This document shows, one piece after another, positions 35,037 to 42,809 of a stretch of 64,000 nucleotides of DNA. The notes under the pieces are model-generated. The model was given only the letters and a program-made list of their open reading frames with translations, did no database searches and was not told the DNA's origin. The position numbers were made by a program, and so were the translations under genes. The first letter of the stretch is position 1; the number at the start of each line of letters is the position of its first letter. Origin of the DNA: Bradyrhizobium sp. GTDB taxonomy: Bacteria > Pseudomonadota > Alphaproteobacteria > Rhizobiales > Xanthobacteraceae. The stretch spans positions 1-64,000 of the forward strand of contig NZ_DAHUXJ010000086.1 of NCBI RefSeq assembly GCF_027307225.1, in the 5' to 3' direction.

Positions 35037-36914
35037 TCAGGGCCGAGTTGAGGCGAAACGGGGCTTCTCCCTGTCGCTGGCATCTGCGCCGGTTGCCGCG
35101 GCGACGGCTGTGATCTGCGACCGGAGCGTCACGATGTCCTCGTCTTCAAGCGTCTCTTGTTGCAGCAGCAGCGCCGCCGTTTTTTCATGGAGCGCGCGGT
35201 TGGCGGTGACGATCGCAACGGCCCGTTCCAGGGCGCGTCCGACCAGGTCGCGGACAGCATGGTCGATCAGCCGCTCCGTCTCGTCGCTTAGCTCGCGGCC
35301 CTGGCCGCTGCGAGGGTCCTGGCTTGCGAACATCGGCGGACGCTCGCGGTCGTAGGCGACGTGGCCGAGCTTCTGGTCCATTCCATAGCGCAACACCATG
35401 CTTCGCGCCGTGTCGGTTGCCTTCACGAGATCGTCGGCGGCGCCGGTCGACAGATGATGGAAGAACACCAGCTCGGCGGCGCGGCCGGCCAGCAGGACCG
35501 CCATGCGGTTGTCGAGTTCTTGTTGGGTCATCAGGAAACGGTCCTCGGTGGGACGCTGGATGGTGTAGCCGAGCGCGCCGATGCCGCGGGGGATGATCGA
35601 TACCTTGTGGACCGGGTCCTGGCCGGGCAGGCTCATCGCCACGATGGCGTGACCGAGTTCATGATAGGCAACGATCTGCCGCTCCTTCGGGATCAGGATT
35701 CGGTTTCTTTTTTCAAGGCCGGCCACGATCCGCTCGACCGCTGCGGTGAAGTCGCGAAGCTCGACGCTGTCGGCGCGCCGCCGCGTCGCGAGCAGCGCCG
35801 CCTCATTGACGAGATTGGCGAGATCGGCGCCGGTGAAACCTGGAGTGAGTTCCGCAACCTTTTCAGGGTCGGCGTTGGTCGCGAGCACGGCCCTCTTCAT
35901 ATGGACCCTTAATATGGCGATGCGGCCCTTCTTGTCCGGACGGTCGACCAGAACCTGGCGGTCGAAGCGTCCGGCCCGCAGCAAGGCGGGATCGAGAATT
36001 TCGGGCCGGTTGGTTGCACCTATGAGGATGACGCCGATCGACTGATCGAAGCCGTCCAGCTCCACCAGTAGCTGATTGAGCGTCTGCTCCTTCTCGGCGT
36101 GACTGCCGAATGCATAGGCTCCGCGGACCCCACCGAGCGCATCGAGCTCGTCGATGAAGATGATCGCCGGCGCTTCCTTGCGGGCCTGCTCGAACAGGTC
36201 TCGCACCCTGGCGGCACCGACGCCGACAAACATCTCGATGAATTCGGAACCGGAAATCGAAAAAAACTTGACACCGGCCTCTCCGGCGACGGCGCGCGCC
36301 AGCAGGGTCTTGCCCGTACCGGGCGGGCCCACGAGCAGCACGCCCTTAGGCACCCGGGCTCCCAGCCTGCCATAGGTCTTGGAATCGCGCAGGAAGTCGA
36401 CAACTTCCTTCAGCTCTTCCTTGGCCTCGTCGACGCCCGCGACGTCGGCGAAAGTGACCTTGGTATCCTTCTCGACGTAGATCTTGGCGCGGCTCTTGCC
36501 GATCGACATCAGTCCGCCGCCGCCCTGCCGCGCGAAGCGCCTTACGAACAGCATCCAGACGCCGAAGAACAGCAGCGTCGGGACGATCCAGGACAGAATG
36601 TCCGGCAGCCAGGTGTTCGGCGCCTCGCCGAAATAGGTCACCTTGTGCTTTTCGAGCTCGCCCGCCAAAGTCGGGTCGACCCGGGTCGTGTCGAAGCGCT
36701 TGTTGCCCTTCTTGTCCGGCTGCTTGAGAATTCCCTCGATCTTGTTTTGCGCGACCCAGACCTTGTCGATCTTGTTCGCATTGAGAAGTGCCTGAAACTC
36801 GCTGTAGGGAATCGCCGTGGTTTGCTTGCTCGCCTGATAGAAGGTTTGCAGCAGCGAGATCGCGATGAACGTGGCGATGATGTACCAGATGCTGATCTTG
36901 GTTCGCGGTTCCAT
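35037..36914 (-). CDS. ftsH: ATP-dependent zinc metalloprotease FtsH
   Basis: Membrane AAA+ protease of 625 residues. Two membrane helices flank a periplasmic domain (about 8-25 and 103-124). Walker A is GPPGTGKT at 196-203, Walker B is [11 protein letters not shown], the second region of homology is [18 protein letters not shown], and the zinc motif is HELGH at 418-422. It degrades unstable membrane and cytosolic proteins. Sequence details such as [20 protein letters not shown] with RGAYAFGSH suggest an extra paralogue rather than the essential housekeeping copy, but I cannot confirm this. Confidence 0.95.
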   Translation of the reverse strand: MEPRTKISIWYIIATFIAISLLQTFYQASKQTTAIPYSEFQALLNANKIDKVWVAQNKIEGILKQPDKKGNKRFDTTRVDPTLAGELEKHKVTYFGEAPNTWLPDILSWIVPTLLFFGVWMLFVRRFARQGGGGLMSIGKSRAKIYVEKDTKVTFADVAGVDEAKEELKEVVDFLRDSKTYGRLGARVPKGVLLVGPPGTGKTLLARAVAGEAGVKFFSISGSEFIEMFVGVGAARVRDLFEQARKEAPAIIFIDELDALGGVRGAYAFGSHAEKEQTLNQLLVELDGFDQSIGVILIGATNRPEILDPALLRAGRFDRQVLVDRPDKKGRIAILRVHMKRAVLATNADPEKVAELTPGFTGADLANLVNEAALLATRRRADSVELRDFTAAVERIVAGLEKRNRILIPKERQIVAYHELGHAIVAMSLPGQDPVHKVSIIPRGIGALGYTIQRPTEDRFLMTQQELDNRMAVLLAGRAAELVFFHHLSTGAADDLVKATDTARSMVLRYGMDQKLGHVAYDRERPPMFASQDPRSGQGRELSDETERLIDHAVRDLVGRALERAVAIVTANRALHEKTAALLLQQETLEDEDIVTLRSQITAVAAATGADASDREKPRFASTRP

Positions 36915-37252
36915 CTCGTTTGCCTTTCAGCCTCTCACCTGAAAGATCGAGCACCGATAATCTCGCGAGCTCGCTCAACGGCGTCCCGACCGCGCCTCTG
37001 GCTCGGGAAACAACCCGACGCAACAACCGGCTAATGGGGCGTATGTTGCATGCGCCGTGTCATTCAAGCCGAGGCTGGGTGGAAAATTTGCCTTTGGCCG
37101 CGTGCAGGCGAAAGCGGTAGCGATCCTCGCTGTAATCGCGAGCCCTGCGTGTGTGCAGTCCAATGAATTGAACGGGGGCAATGCGCCTCCGTTTCTAACG
37201 GGCCTGCCGGCCTCTCGTTTGGGACAACGTTCTCGGTCCGAGCGCGAAAGCC

Positions 37253-37294
37253 AAAAAATTGGGGGCGCGACTGGCATCACCACAGTCGCGCCCC
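37253..37294 (-). terminator. Strong minus-strand terminator with no assigned gene
   Basis: On the minus strand GGGGCGCGACT/AGTCGCGCCCC is a perfect 11-bp stem with an 11-nt loop, followed by CAA and six T. No protein gene reads into it from the right. A near-consensus EcfG motif lies 46 bp upstream at 37364-37340, so it may end a small RNA. The rest of 36915-37482 holds no gene I can support. Confidence 0.7.
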
Positions 37295-37333
37295 GCATCG
37301 CCGGTCAATGGGGCAGGGGGGATAACCGGCTGC
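37253..37333 (-). ncRNA. Candidate small RNA of about 80 nt
   Basis: A possible transcript starting near 37333 after the promoter-like motif GGAAC-N16-CGTC (37364-37340) and ending at the strong terminator (37253). Its 5' part could also fold (CCGGT ... ACCGG at about 37326-37301). There is no open frame of note. This is inferred from promoter and terminator spacing only. Confidence 0.35.
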
Positions 37334-37482
37334 GGTGATGACGCGCGGCCCGAAAGATCGTTCCAGGCGCACCCGACTTTTTTCGAATTTTTAGCTGACA
37401 TGGTTGCTGGAGCACGAAACCTTTTCGGGTGTGAACGGGTTGATAGGCTGCCATCAGGTCATTGAACCGCACGGGACAAGAA

Positions 37483-37929
37483 ATGTCGCGGCTTATCATG
37501 GGGATAACGAGCGTGGTCGCGCTCTCGCTGGTTTCGGGCGCGGCGGAATTTGCACGTGGTCGCGACCTGCCGCTGATCGCAGGTAATCTGGCTGCTGGTA
37601 GGCACGCACCAATCACGCAGGGAATATCCATCTCATCCAATGTATCCCGGGAAGGTGCGTCTCGGGTCAATCGCGCCTCCAAGGCGGACCGCGCGGCGAC
37701 GCAGGTTGGTGTAGTAGCATCGACGCGAACCGTTTCGTTGCAGCTCAACGGCTTCGCAGACACGAGCTTCCTCGTTCGCATTCCCGTGGCCATTGCCAGT
37801 CCGCCGGCAGCGGCTGCACCAACCGAGCCCGCCGCCATCCGCAGCAAGCTCGCGGTCGCGTGCGAGCCTGTCGTCAGCATCCTGACCGACGTCGCCAAGC
37901 GTCTTGGGCCCGGCCGCTGCATCACCTGA
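37483..37929 (+). CDS. Secreted protein of unknown function
   Basis: Protein of 148 residues. An N-terminal hydrophobic stretch (LIMGITSVVALSLVSGAAEF) looks like a signal peptide. The middle is Ser/Ala/Arg-rich and probably disordered. The C-terminus SKLAVACEPVVSILTDVAKR ending in GRCIT has two cysteines and seems the conserved part. I recall similar C-termini in bradyrhizobial hypothetical proteins, with no function. ATG 37483 is preferred over a TTG at 37462. The opposite strand also has a long frame, judged a shadow. Confidence 0.6.
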   Translation: MSRLIMGITSVVALSLVSGAAEFARGRDLPLIAGNLAAGRHAPITQGISISSNVSREGASRVNRASKADRAATQVGVVASTRTVSLQLNGFADTSFLVRIPVAIASPPAAAAPTEPAAIRSKLAVACEPVVSILTDVAKRLGPGRCIT

Positions 37930-37943
37930 CGCGAATAAATTAC

Positions 37944-38375
37944 CTATTCAGCCGGCGCCTGATGCGAGGACGGCCGCTTGGCGAGCAAACCCAGCGCCAG
38001 GCCGCCTACCGCCAGAAGCGGCACCAGCCGTTTCACGCCGATGGCGCGGGCCGCCTGGATTCCGGCGGCAAGCACCATGGGATCGGCGAGCGCCGTCTGC
38101 AGCCCGGATTTTGCCGTCTCCTCGGCGTGGTGCCGGTCCTGGCTTTTCCGGATCGCGTAAATCACGATACCGATCACGGCGAGCACGAAGAAAATGGCCG
38201 CGCCTGTGAGACAGGCTGCGATCAGCCCATGGGTTTGCAGGACGTAGACGAAGGCCGCCGCACAGAGAAATGAAATCGTGACGAACGCGGCCAACGCGAT
38301 CGCCGCGGCAAGCGACGTCATTCGGATCGCCACGCCCGTGGATTCCTTCAGGTCGTCGATCATGCGCACCAGCAT
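37944..38375 (-). CDS. Small membrane protein, YqjE/DUF1469-like
   Basis: Protein of 143 residues with two strong membrane helices (about 18-46 and 52-75), a charged stretch (RKSQDRHHAEETAKSG), and a third hydrophobic segment near the C-terminus (LVPLLAVGGLALGLLA). In many bacteria such proteins follow a DUF883/YqjD gene, and here one lies upstream on the same strand. Two repeat modules (38392-38720) separate them. Family assignment is tentative. Confidence 0.65.
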   Translation of the reverse strand: MLVRMIDDLKESTGVAIRMTSLAAAIALAAFVTISFLCAAAFVYVLQTHGLIAACLTGAAIFFVLAVIGIVIYAIRKSQDRHHAEETAKSGLQTALADPMVLAAGIQAARAIGVKRLVPLLAVGGLALGLLAKRPSSHQAPAE

Positions 38376-38391
38376 TGATTGCCCTCGCCGA

Positions 38392-38557
38392 CTAGAGCTC
38401 CGATTCCGAAGTTCGCAAGCTATTGCGGCCCCTCCGATGCGAACTTCGGAATCAAAGGAGCTCTAGCAACTTATTAATTCTAGTTCGGCTTCGAATTTGA
38501 AGTTCCAGTAACGAACTCACGGCGAAACTGATAGGAACTTCAAATTCGCCGCACTAG
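38392..38557 (+). repeat. Two-hairpin repeat module (copy R5)
   Basis: Hairpin A (38392-38466) has outer arms CTAGAGCTCC/GGAGCTCTAG. Hairpin B (38480-38557) has inner arms GAATTTGAAGTTCC/GGAACTTCAAATTC and a decayed outer left arm (CTAGTTCGG). Both hairpins carry GAAGTTC. It shares its last CTAG with R6. It sits 16 bp upstream of the ATG of the YqjE-like gene. Confidence 0.93.
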
Positions 38558-38720
38558 TGCTCCGATTCCGAAGTTCGTATCATATTGCGGCTCCACGTTT
38601 ACGAACTTCGGAATCAAAGGAGCACTAGCCAATTATGTGATTCTAGTGCGGTTTAGAATTTGAAGTTCCTATGACGAAGTTACCGCGACACTGATAGGAA
38701 CTTCAAATTCACCGCACTAG
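38554..38720 (+). repeat. Two-hairpin repeat module (copy R6)
   Basis: Hairpin A (38554-38628) and hairpin B (38643-38720) with the same arms as R2, core GAAGTTC. It differs from R2 at only a few loop and linker bases. It ends 13 bp before the stop codon of the DUF883 gene on the minus strand. Confidence 0.95.
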
Positions 38721-38733
38721 GCTGATCCTCGCT

Positions 38734-39084
38734 TTAGCGGCGCCACGTCATGCCAATCAGAAAACCAAGTCCGAGCGCAAGGCCCACCGTCGCCAGCGGG
38801 CGCTCCGCAATGACATCCTCCAGCGATTCCTCGGCCGACATGGCTGCGTCCTGGGCGGCGTTCAGCATCGCATTGCCGCGGTCGGAAAGATCGTCAACGG
38901 CCTGGTCGACACTGGCGCGGGCCTGCTTGTAGCCGCTGCGTGCCTGTTTGCGCGCAGAGCCTGCGATGGTGTTGAGCGCGTCGGTGATTTGTTCAGCAAG
39001 GTCGCTGATGTCATCCTTCACCTTCGCCACATCCTTCTCCAGGCGTTCGTAGCTTGCCTTATCCATCATGTCCTGCATTCCCAT
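38734..39084 (-). CDS. DUF883 family (ElaB/YqjD-like) membrane-anchored protein
   Basis: Protein of 116 residues. A long amphipathic helix (about 10-90, LEKDVAKVKDDISDLAEQIT) is followed by a C-terminal membrane helix of the family (PLATVGLALGLGFLIGMTWR) ending in Arg-Arg. E. coli relatives bind ribosomes at the inner membrane in stationary phase. An exact EcfG-type promoter lies 43 bp upstream, so it is probably a general stress gene. An in-frame ATG at 39078 is also possible. Confidence 0.88.
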   Translation of the reverse strand: MGMQDMMDKASYERLEKDVAKVKDDISDLAEQITDALNTIAGSARKQARSGYKQARASVDQAVDDLSDRGNAMLNAAQDAAMSAEESLEDVIAERPLATVGLALGLGFLIGMTWRR

Positions 39085-39126
39085 TTCTCCGTCGATGCTC
39101 CACCTTCGGATTGATCTCGAGATGAA

Positions 39127-39151
39127 AACGCTTCTCGCGTGACGAAGTTCC
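39127..39151 (-). promoter_or_regulatory. EcfG-type promoter of the DUF883 gene
   Basis: On the minus strand GGAAC (39151-39147), 16 nt, CGTT (39130-39127): an exact match to the EcfG consensus, 43 bp before the ATG at 39084. Confidence 0.75.
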
Positions 39152-39183
39152 CGTAACGAAACTTCGTATGCATTTATGTTGGC

Positions 39184-40296
39184 CTACGGCAGCTGCGGCG
39201 AGTTCGACGTCGACAAGTGATCGCGCAGGATCAGCGACACGATCAGAAGCGGAGACGACAGAAACGCGCCCATCGGCCCCCACAGCCAGGTCCAGAACGC
39301 CAGCGACACGAAGACGGCGAGCGCGTTCAACTCGAGCCTGCGACCGATGATGGTCGGCGTGACGAAATGGCCTTCGAGAAACGTGATCCCTGCAAAAGCG
39401 AGCGGCGCAATCAAGCCCGCCCCTATCGTCGGCATGGCCATCACGCCCACCAGCGCCAGGACCGCAAACATCGCGACCGGCCCGAGGATTGGAAGATAAT
39501 TTAGCGTTGCAGCGAGCGCGCCGAGCCCGGCCGGATTCGGCATGCCGGTCACCCAGCAGATCAATCCGGTCGTTGCGCCGACGCCCATATTGATCAGCGT
39601 CACCGTCAAAAGATAGCCACCGAGATGCTCTTCGATGGCGTTGAGAACGCGAAGCGCGCGCAGCCGCGACTCGTGGCTGGTGAAGGTCATGACCAGAGCC
39701 CGCCGCAGGTCCGGCCAACTCGCGATGAAGAGAATGAGGGTTGCGATGAACAGCAGGAATTCCGTGAAAGTCGGCGGCAGGAATTCCACTGCCGATTGCA
39801 TCCATTCGAGTTTGGGCATCTGAAATGGCGCCGTCGAGAACGTATCCGTCACGCCGAGCATGCCCTGAAACTCGTGCCAGAGCGCGAGCGGACGGTCGAA
39901 GATGTGGAGCTTGTCCTTGAGCAGGTTGGCGAGTTCGGGCAGCCGCCCGGTCCATTGCATCACCGGCGACGAAATCAGTCCGACGATGAAGGAGACGCCG
40001 GCACCGACGGCGCCCACGATCAGAACGGCCGACAAGGCGCGGGGCATTCGACGCCGTTCGAGGAAGCTAGCCGCCGGCGACAACATGGTGCCGACCACGA
40101 ACGCCGCCACCAGAGGCAGGAAGAACGCCTTGGCGACGTAAAGGACGGCCACGACGCTGATGACGAGCAGCGCGACCAGAACAAATGCAATGACGTCGGT
40201 GCGTCGAATTCTCGGCGACGGCTCGGTGTCGTGATCCGGCCCAGATGGGCGCGCGGCGTCGCTGGCCGGCGCACGTTCGTTGGGAAGCACACGCAA
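39184..40296 (-). CDS. AI-2E family transporter (PerM-like permease)
   Basis: Polytopic membrane protein of 370 residues with about eight helices. Family stretches include FLPLVAAFVVGTMLSPAASF, the central LGGYLLTVTLINMGVGATTG, and PIIG-type motif TPTIIGRRLELNALAVFVSL near the C-terminus. Members include the AI-2 exporter TqsA and other transporters of unknown substrate. A weaker EcfG-like motif (GGAAC-N16-CTTT at 40359-40335) lies upstream. Confidence 0.9.
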   Translation of the reverse strand: MRVLPNERAPASDAARPSGPDHDTEPSPRIRRTDVIAFVLVALLVISVVAVLYVAKAFFLPLVAAFVVGTMLSPAASFLERRRMPRALSAVLIVGAVGAGVSFIVGLISSPVMQWTGRLPELANLLKDKLHIFDRPLALWHEFQGMLGVTDTFSTAPFQMPKLEWMQSAVEFLPPTFTEFLLFIATLILFIASWPDLRRALVMTFTSHESRLRALRVLNAIEEHLGGYLLTVTLINMGVGATTGLICWVTGMPNPAGLGALAATLNYLPILGPVAMFAVLALVGVMAMPTIGAGLIAPLAFAGITFLEGHFVTPTIIGRRLELNALAVFVSLAFWTWLWGPMGAFLSSPLLIVSLILRDHLSTSNSPQLP

Positions 40297-40334
40297 CTAC
40301 AGCTCCGATCCCGCACGCAGCGTTTGAGCGAGAC

Positions 40335-40359
40335 AAAGCGTCCGCCGGCTAAAAGTTCC
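40335..40359 (-). promoter_or_regulatory. Weak EcfG-like promoter before the AI-2E transporter
   Basis: On the minus strand GGAAC, 16 nt, CTTT. The -35 box is exact, but only two of four -10 bases match. It is listed because the neighbouring genes have exact sites. Confidence 0.35.
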
Positions 40360-40417
40360 ATCGCGCAGATGTGAGCCGTCGAATTCTTGACAGCGGCATC
40401 TGGCCATGATCGGCGGC

Positions 40418-40442
40418 GGAACCGGACTTCGCGATCCGCGTT
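40418..40442 (+). promoter_or_regulatory. EcfG-type promoter of the L,D-transpeptidase gene
   Basis: GGAAC (40418-40422), 16 nt, CGTT (40439-40442): an exact consensus match ending 50 bp before the ATG at 40493. Confidence 0.75.
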
Positions 40443-40492
40443 TGTTGAGGCGAACAATATCTGCGCGACACGCGCCACAGCGGGGGCAAATC

Positions 40493-41311
40493 ATGACACA
40501 GCGATCCGAACGGACCCGTCGGCCGATGCCCGAGCCGCGGCTTCGAATTTCCAGCTTGCTTCTGATCGCAGGCGCGCTTGCATGCGCGCCGTCGCTTCTC
40601 GTGAGCAGGGCCGATGCCCAGGTGCTGAACTATGCGCCGCCGTCTTCATCGGCTTTTCCGTCGGATGATGTCTCGGCTGGAGTTGTGGCAGCGCCGGACG
40701 ATTTTGCAGAAGCTGGCCCCTCCGCGCTTCCGGAGCGGCTGCGCCGAACGACGGTGGATCTCAATACCAGAGAGGCGCCGGGCACGATCGTCATCGATAC
40801 CGGCAACACCGTGCTCTATTACGTCCTTGGGCAAGGTCGCGCGATCCGCTACGGGGTCGGCGTCGGCCGCGAAGGATTCACCTGGTCTGGCGTGCAGACC
40901 ATTTCCAACAAGGCGGAATGGCCGGACTGGCATCCGCCGGCGCAGATGATTGCCCGCCAACCCTATTTGCCGCGCTTCATGGCCGGCGGCCCCGGCAATC
41001 CGCTCGGCGCCCGTGCCATGTATCTCGGCGCCAGCGAATACCGCATCCACGGCACCAACGATCCCACGACCATCGGAAAGTTCGTCTCCAGCGGCTGCAT
41101 CCGCCTGACCAATGAGGATGTGACCGATCTGTTCAATCGCGTCAGCGTCGGCACCAAGGTGGTGGTGATGCCGAAAAACGCCATCCATCTCGTATCCAGG
41201 CCGCTCGCCGGCCGCAATGCGGCCTCGTTCGCTTCGCAGCCTCGGGCGGAGGTGACGACCTTGCGCACCGGGCGCCAGGCGCTGAACCTTTCGACGGCCA
41301 CCATCTACTGA
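40493..41311 (+). CDS. L,D-transpeptidase (YkuD domain)
   Basis: Periplasmic enzyme of 272 residues that forms 3-3 peptidoglycan cross-links or attaches proteins to the wall. A signal helix (SLLLIAGALACAPSLLVS) precedes the YkuD domain at about 95-225, with the catalytic HGTND (His about 186) and SSGCIRL (Cys about 202). The start at 40493 places the EcfG promoter upstream; the frame is open back to 40406. It is followed after 28 bp by the DUF2865 gene. Confidence 0.94.
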   Translation: MTQRSERTRRPMPEPRLRISSLLLIAGALACAPSLLVSRADAQVLNYAPPSSSAFPSDDVSAGVVAAPDDFAEAGPSALPERLRRTTVDLNTREAPGTIVIDTGNTVLYYVLGQGRAIRYGVGVGREGFTWSGVQTISNKAEWPDWHPPAQMIARQPYLPRFMAGGPGNPLGARAMYLGASEYRIHGTNDPTTIGKFVSSGCIRLTNEDVTDLFNRVSVGTKVVVMPKNAIHLVSRPLAGRNAASFASQPRAEVTTLRTGRQALNLSTATIY

Positions 41312-41339
41312 AGACGGGCCCGCACTCGGAGGCGAACCC

Positions 41340-41918
41340 ATGAGCAAGCGGAAGATGGCATTGGGCGGCGCGGTCGCTCTGGTCGCAGTGACTGCTGCGC
41401 CGGCAGCGCTGGCACAGGACTTTTTCTCGGCTCTGTTCGGCGCGTTCGGCGTTCAACGTCCGCAGCCGCGAGTCCAGAGCTATGGTGGCACGCAGGCCTA
41501 TTGCGTGCGGACTTGCGACGGACGCTATTTTCCGATTTCGAGCACTGGCAACCAGAGCCGTGCAGCTTCATGCAAGAGCTTCTGTCCGGCCAGCGAGACC
41601 AAGGTGGCTTATGGCGGCACTATCGACAATGCCGTCACCGAAGACGGCAAGCCCTATTCCGAACTGCCCAATGCCTTCCGTTATCGCGAGGAGTTCGTCG
41701 CCGGCTGTACCTGCAACGGCAAGGATACGGTCGGTCTTGCCAAGGTAGAGATCGAGGACGATACGACCCTGCGCAAGGGCGACTTTGTCGCCGGTCCGGA
41801 CGGGCTGATGGTGGCAGGACACGGCCCTGACCGGCGCGGCGCCTCGCTCAGCTTCTCACCTGCGCCGGACTCGATCAGGTCGCATTATCAGCGCATGCCG
41901 GTGGTCGCGAGACAGTAG
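41340..41918 (+). CDS. DUF2865 family secreted protein
   Basis: Protein of 192 residues with a signal peptide (MALGGAVALVAVTAAPAALA, cleavage near 25). The cysteine-rich pattern of the family is present: CVRTCDGRYFPIS, CKSFCPASETKVAYGG, then CTCNG, six cysteines in all. Function is unknown. It is probably co-transcribed with the L,D-transpeptidase under the EcfG-type promoter, which hints at a cell-envelope role under stress. Confidence 0.85.
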   Translation: MSKRKMALGGAVALVAVTAAPAALAQDFFSALFGAFGVQRPQPRVQSYGGTQAYCVRTCDGRYFPISSTGNQSRAASCKSFCPASETKVAYGGTIDNAVTEDGKPYSELPNAFRYREEFVAGCTCNGKDTVGLAKVEIEDDTTLRKGDFVAGPDGLMVAGHGPDRRGASLSFSPAPDSIRSHYQRMPVVARQ

Positions 41919-42019
41919 CGTCGTTCAAGCCGCGCGGACCGCCTTCTGGCGCAATGCAGCGCCTTCGTTGCGCTCATGCGACTGATCCTGCTGGCATATT
42001 CGTATGCTGTTCCAGGCGC

Positions 42020-42045
42020 GGAACCGGTCAACTGGCTTGCGCGTT
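42020..42045 (+). promoter_or_regulatory. EcfG-type promoter of the tiny membrane protein gene
   Basis: GGAAC (42020-42024), 17 nt, CGTT (42042-42045): exact boxes with 17-nt spacing, 49 bp before the ATG at 42095. Confidence 0.7.
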
Positions 42046-42094
42046 GAAGCCGGCGACCGACGTCTTCATCTCGCGTGTATCCAGGGGAACTTAC

Positions 42095-42250
42095 ATGCTC
42101 ATCAGTGCGCTTGTGACCTTCGTTGTCATCATTCTGATCCTGTATCTCGTCAACCTCTTGCCGCTCGATGGCCGCGCCAAGCAGATTGTGCGCGTCATCG
42201 TGGTGATTATCGGCATCCTGTCGCTGCTCAAATATATTGCGGTGTTCTAG
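42095..42250 (+). CDS. Tiny two-helix membrane protein (Thivi_2564-like)
   Basis: Protein of 51 residues, almost all membrane: LISALVTFVVIILILYLVNL, a short loop with LDGRAKQ, then VRVIVVIIGILSLLKYI. It resembles the Thivi_2564 family of small membrane proteins, whose role is unknown. The ATG at 42095 follows AGGGGAAC and an exact EcfG-type promoter. The stop codon TAG is part of the CTAG that opens repeat module R7. Confidence 0.75.
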   Translation: MLISALVTFVVIILILYLVNLLPLDGRAKQIVRVIVVIIGILSLLKYIAVF

Positions 42251-42414
42251 CGGTCCGATTCTAACATTCGCATTCCTTCTCAGCGGGCACCATTGCGAAT
42301 GTTAGAATCAAAGGACCACTAGCAAATTCAACATGCTAGTGGAGTTTAGGATTTGACATTCGCTATGCGGGTTCGCGGCAAGGCGGGTAGCGAATGTCAA
42401 ATCCACTCCACTAG
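42247..42414 (+). repeat. Two-hairpin repeat module (copy R7, ACATTC type)
   Basis: Hairpin A (42247-42322) has inner arms GATTCTAACATTCGCA/TGCGAATGTTAGAATC. Hairpin B (42336-42414) has GGATTTGACATTCGCT/AGCGAATGTCAAATCC and outer arms CTAGTGGAG/CTCCACTAG. Both carry ACATTCG instead of GAAGTTC. The opening CTAG supplies the stop codon of the preceding gene. Confidence 0.93.
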
Positions 42415-42444
42415 CGTTTTTGCTTCGACGGATATGCCATGACC

Positions 42445-42474
42445 AAAAGCCCCGGTGAGGACCGGGGCTTTTTC
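42445..42474. terminator. Bidirectional terminator
   Basis: AGCCCCGGT-GAGG-ACCGGGGCT, a perfect 9-bp stem with A-run before and T-run after, between the plus-strand membrane gene and the minus-strand csbD gene. Confidence 0.85.
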
Positions 42475-42509
42475 GTGGGCTCTTCAAGCAGGCCGGCTTG
42501 CAACGAGCG

Positions 42510-42716
42510 CTACTTCAGCGTCCTGAACCAGTCGTCGACGTCCTTGTGGATCTGTTCTTTGGCGAAGCCATAGCGTTGCTGCAACTTGCCTTCGAGTTGT
42601 TCGCGGCGGCCTTCTATGACGTTGAGATCGTCATCGGTGAGCTTGCCCCACTTTTCCTTCGCCATCCCTCTGATCTGCTTCCAGTTACCCTGGACCTGGT
42701 TCCAATCCATCGCCAT
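42510..42716 (-). CDS. csbD: CsbD family stress protein
   Basis: Small helical protein of 68 residues with the full CsbD pattern: MDWNQVQGNWKQIRGMAKEK, WGKLTDDDLNVIEGRREQLE, then GKLQQRYGFAKEQIHKDVDD. In Bacillus CsbD is a sigma-B general stress protein. Here an exact EcfG-type promoter 29 bp upstream suggests the same logic. Confidence 0.94.
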   Translation of the reverse strand: MAMDWNQVQGNWKQIRGMAKEKWGKLTDDDLNVIEGRREQLEGKLQQRYGFAKEQIHKDVDDWFRTLK

Positions 42717-42744
42717 CCTCCGCTGTTGTCTGGGATGGCATCTA

Positions 42745-42769
42745 AACGAATATGGGTGTCACTCGTTCC
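42745..42769 (-). promoter_or_regulatory. EcfG-type promoter of csbD
   Basis: On the minus strand GGAAC (42769-42765), 16 nt, CGTT (42748-42745): an exact consensus match, 29 bp before the ATG. Confidence 0.78.
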
Positions 42770-42809
42770 ACTTTGCTATTCCAGGCCATGTTCGGCCAGT
42801 TATTGAATC

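Noticed and set aside
36975-37338. Two overlapping frames in the ftsH upstream gap (93 and 107 codons)
   Set aside because: Neither has a ribosome-binding site, a domain or a sensible hydrophobic pattern. A strong minus-strand terminator lies within them.
37305-37925. 206-codon minus-strand frame opposite the secreted protein gene
   Set aside because: The plus-strand frame has a signal peptide and a familiar C-terminus. The minus-strand frame shows no domain and mirrors it codon by codon.
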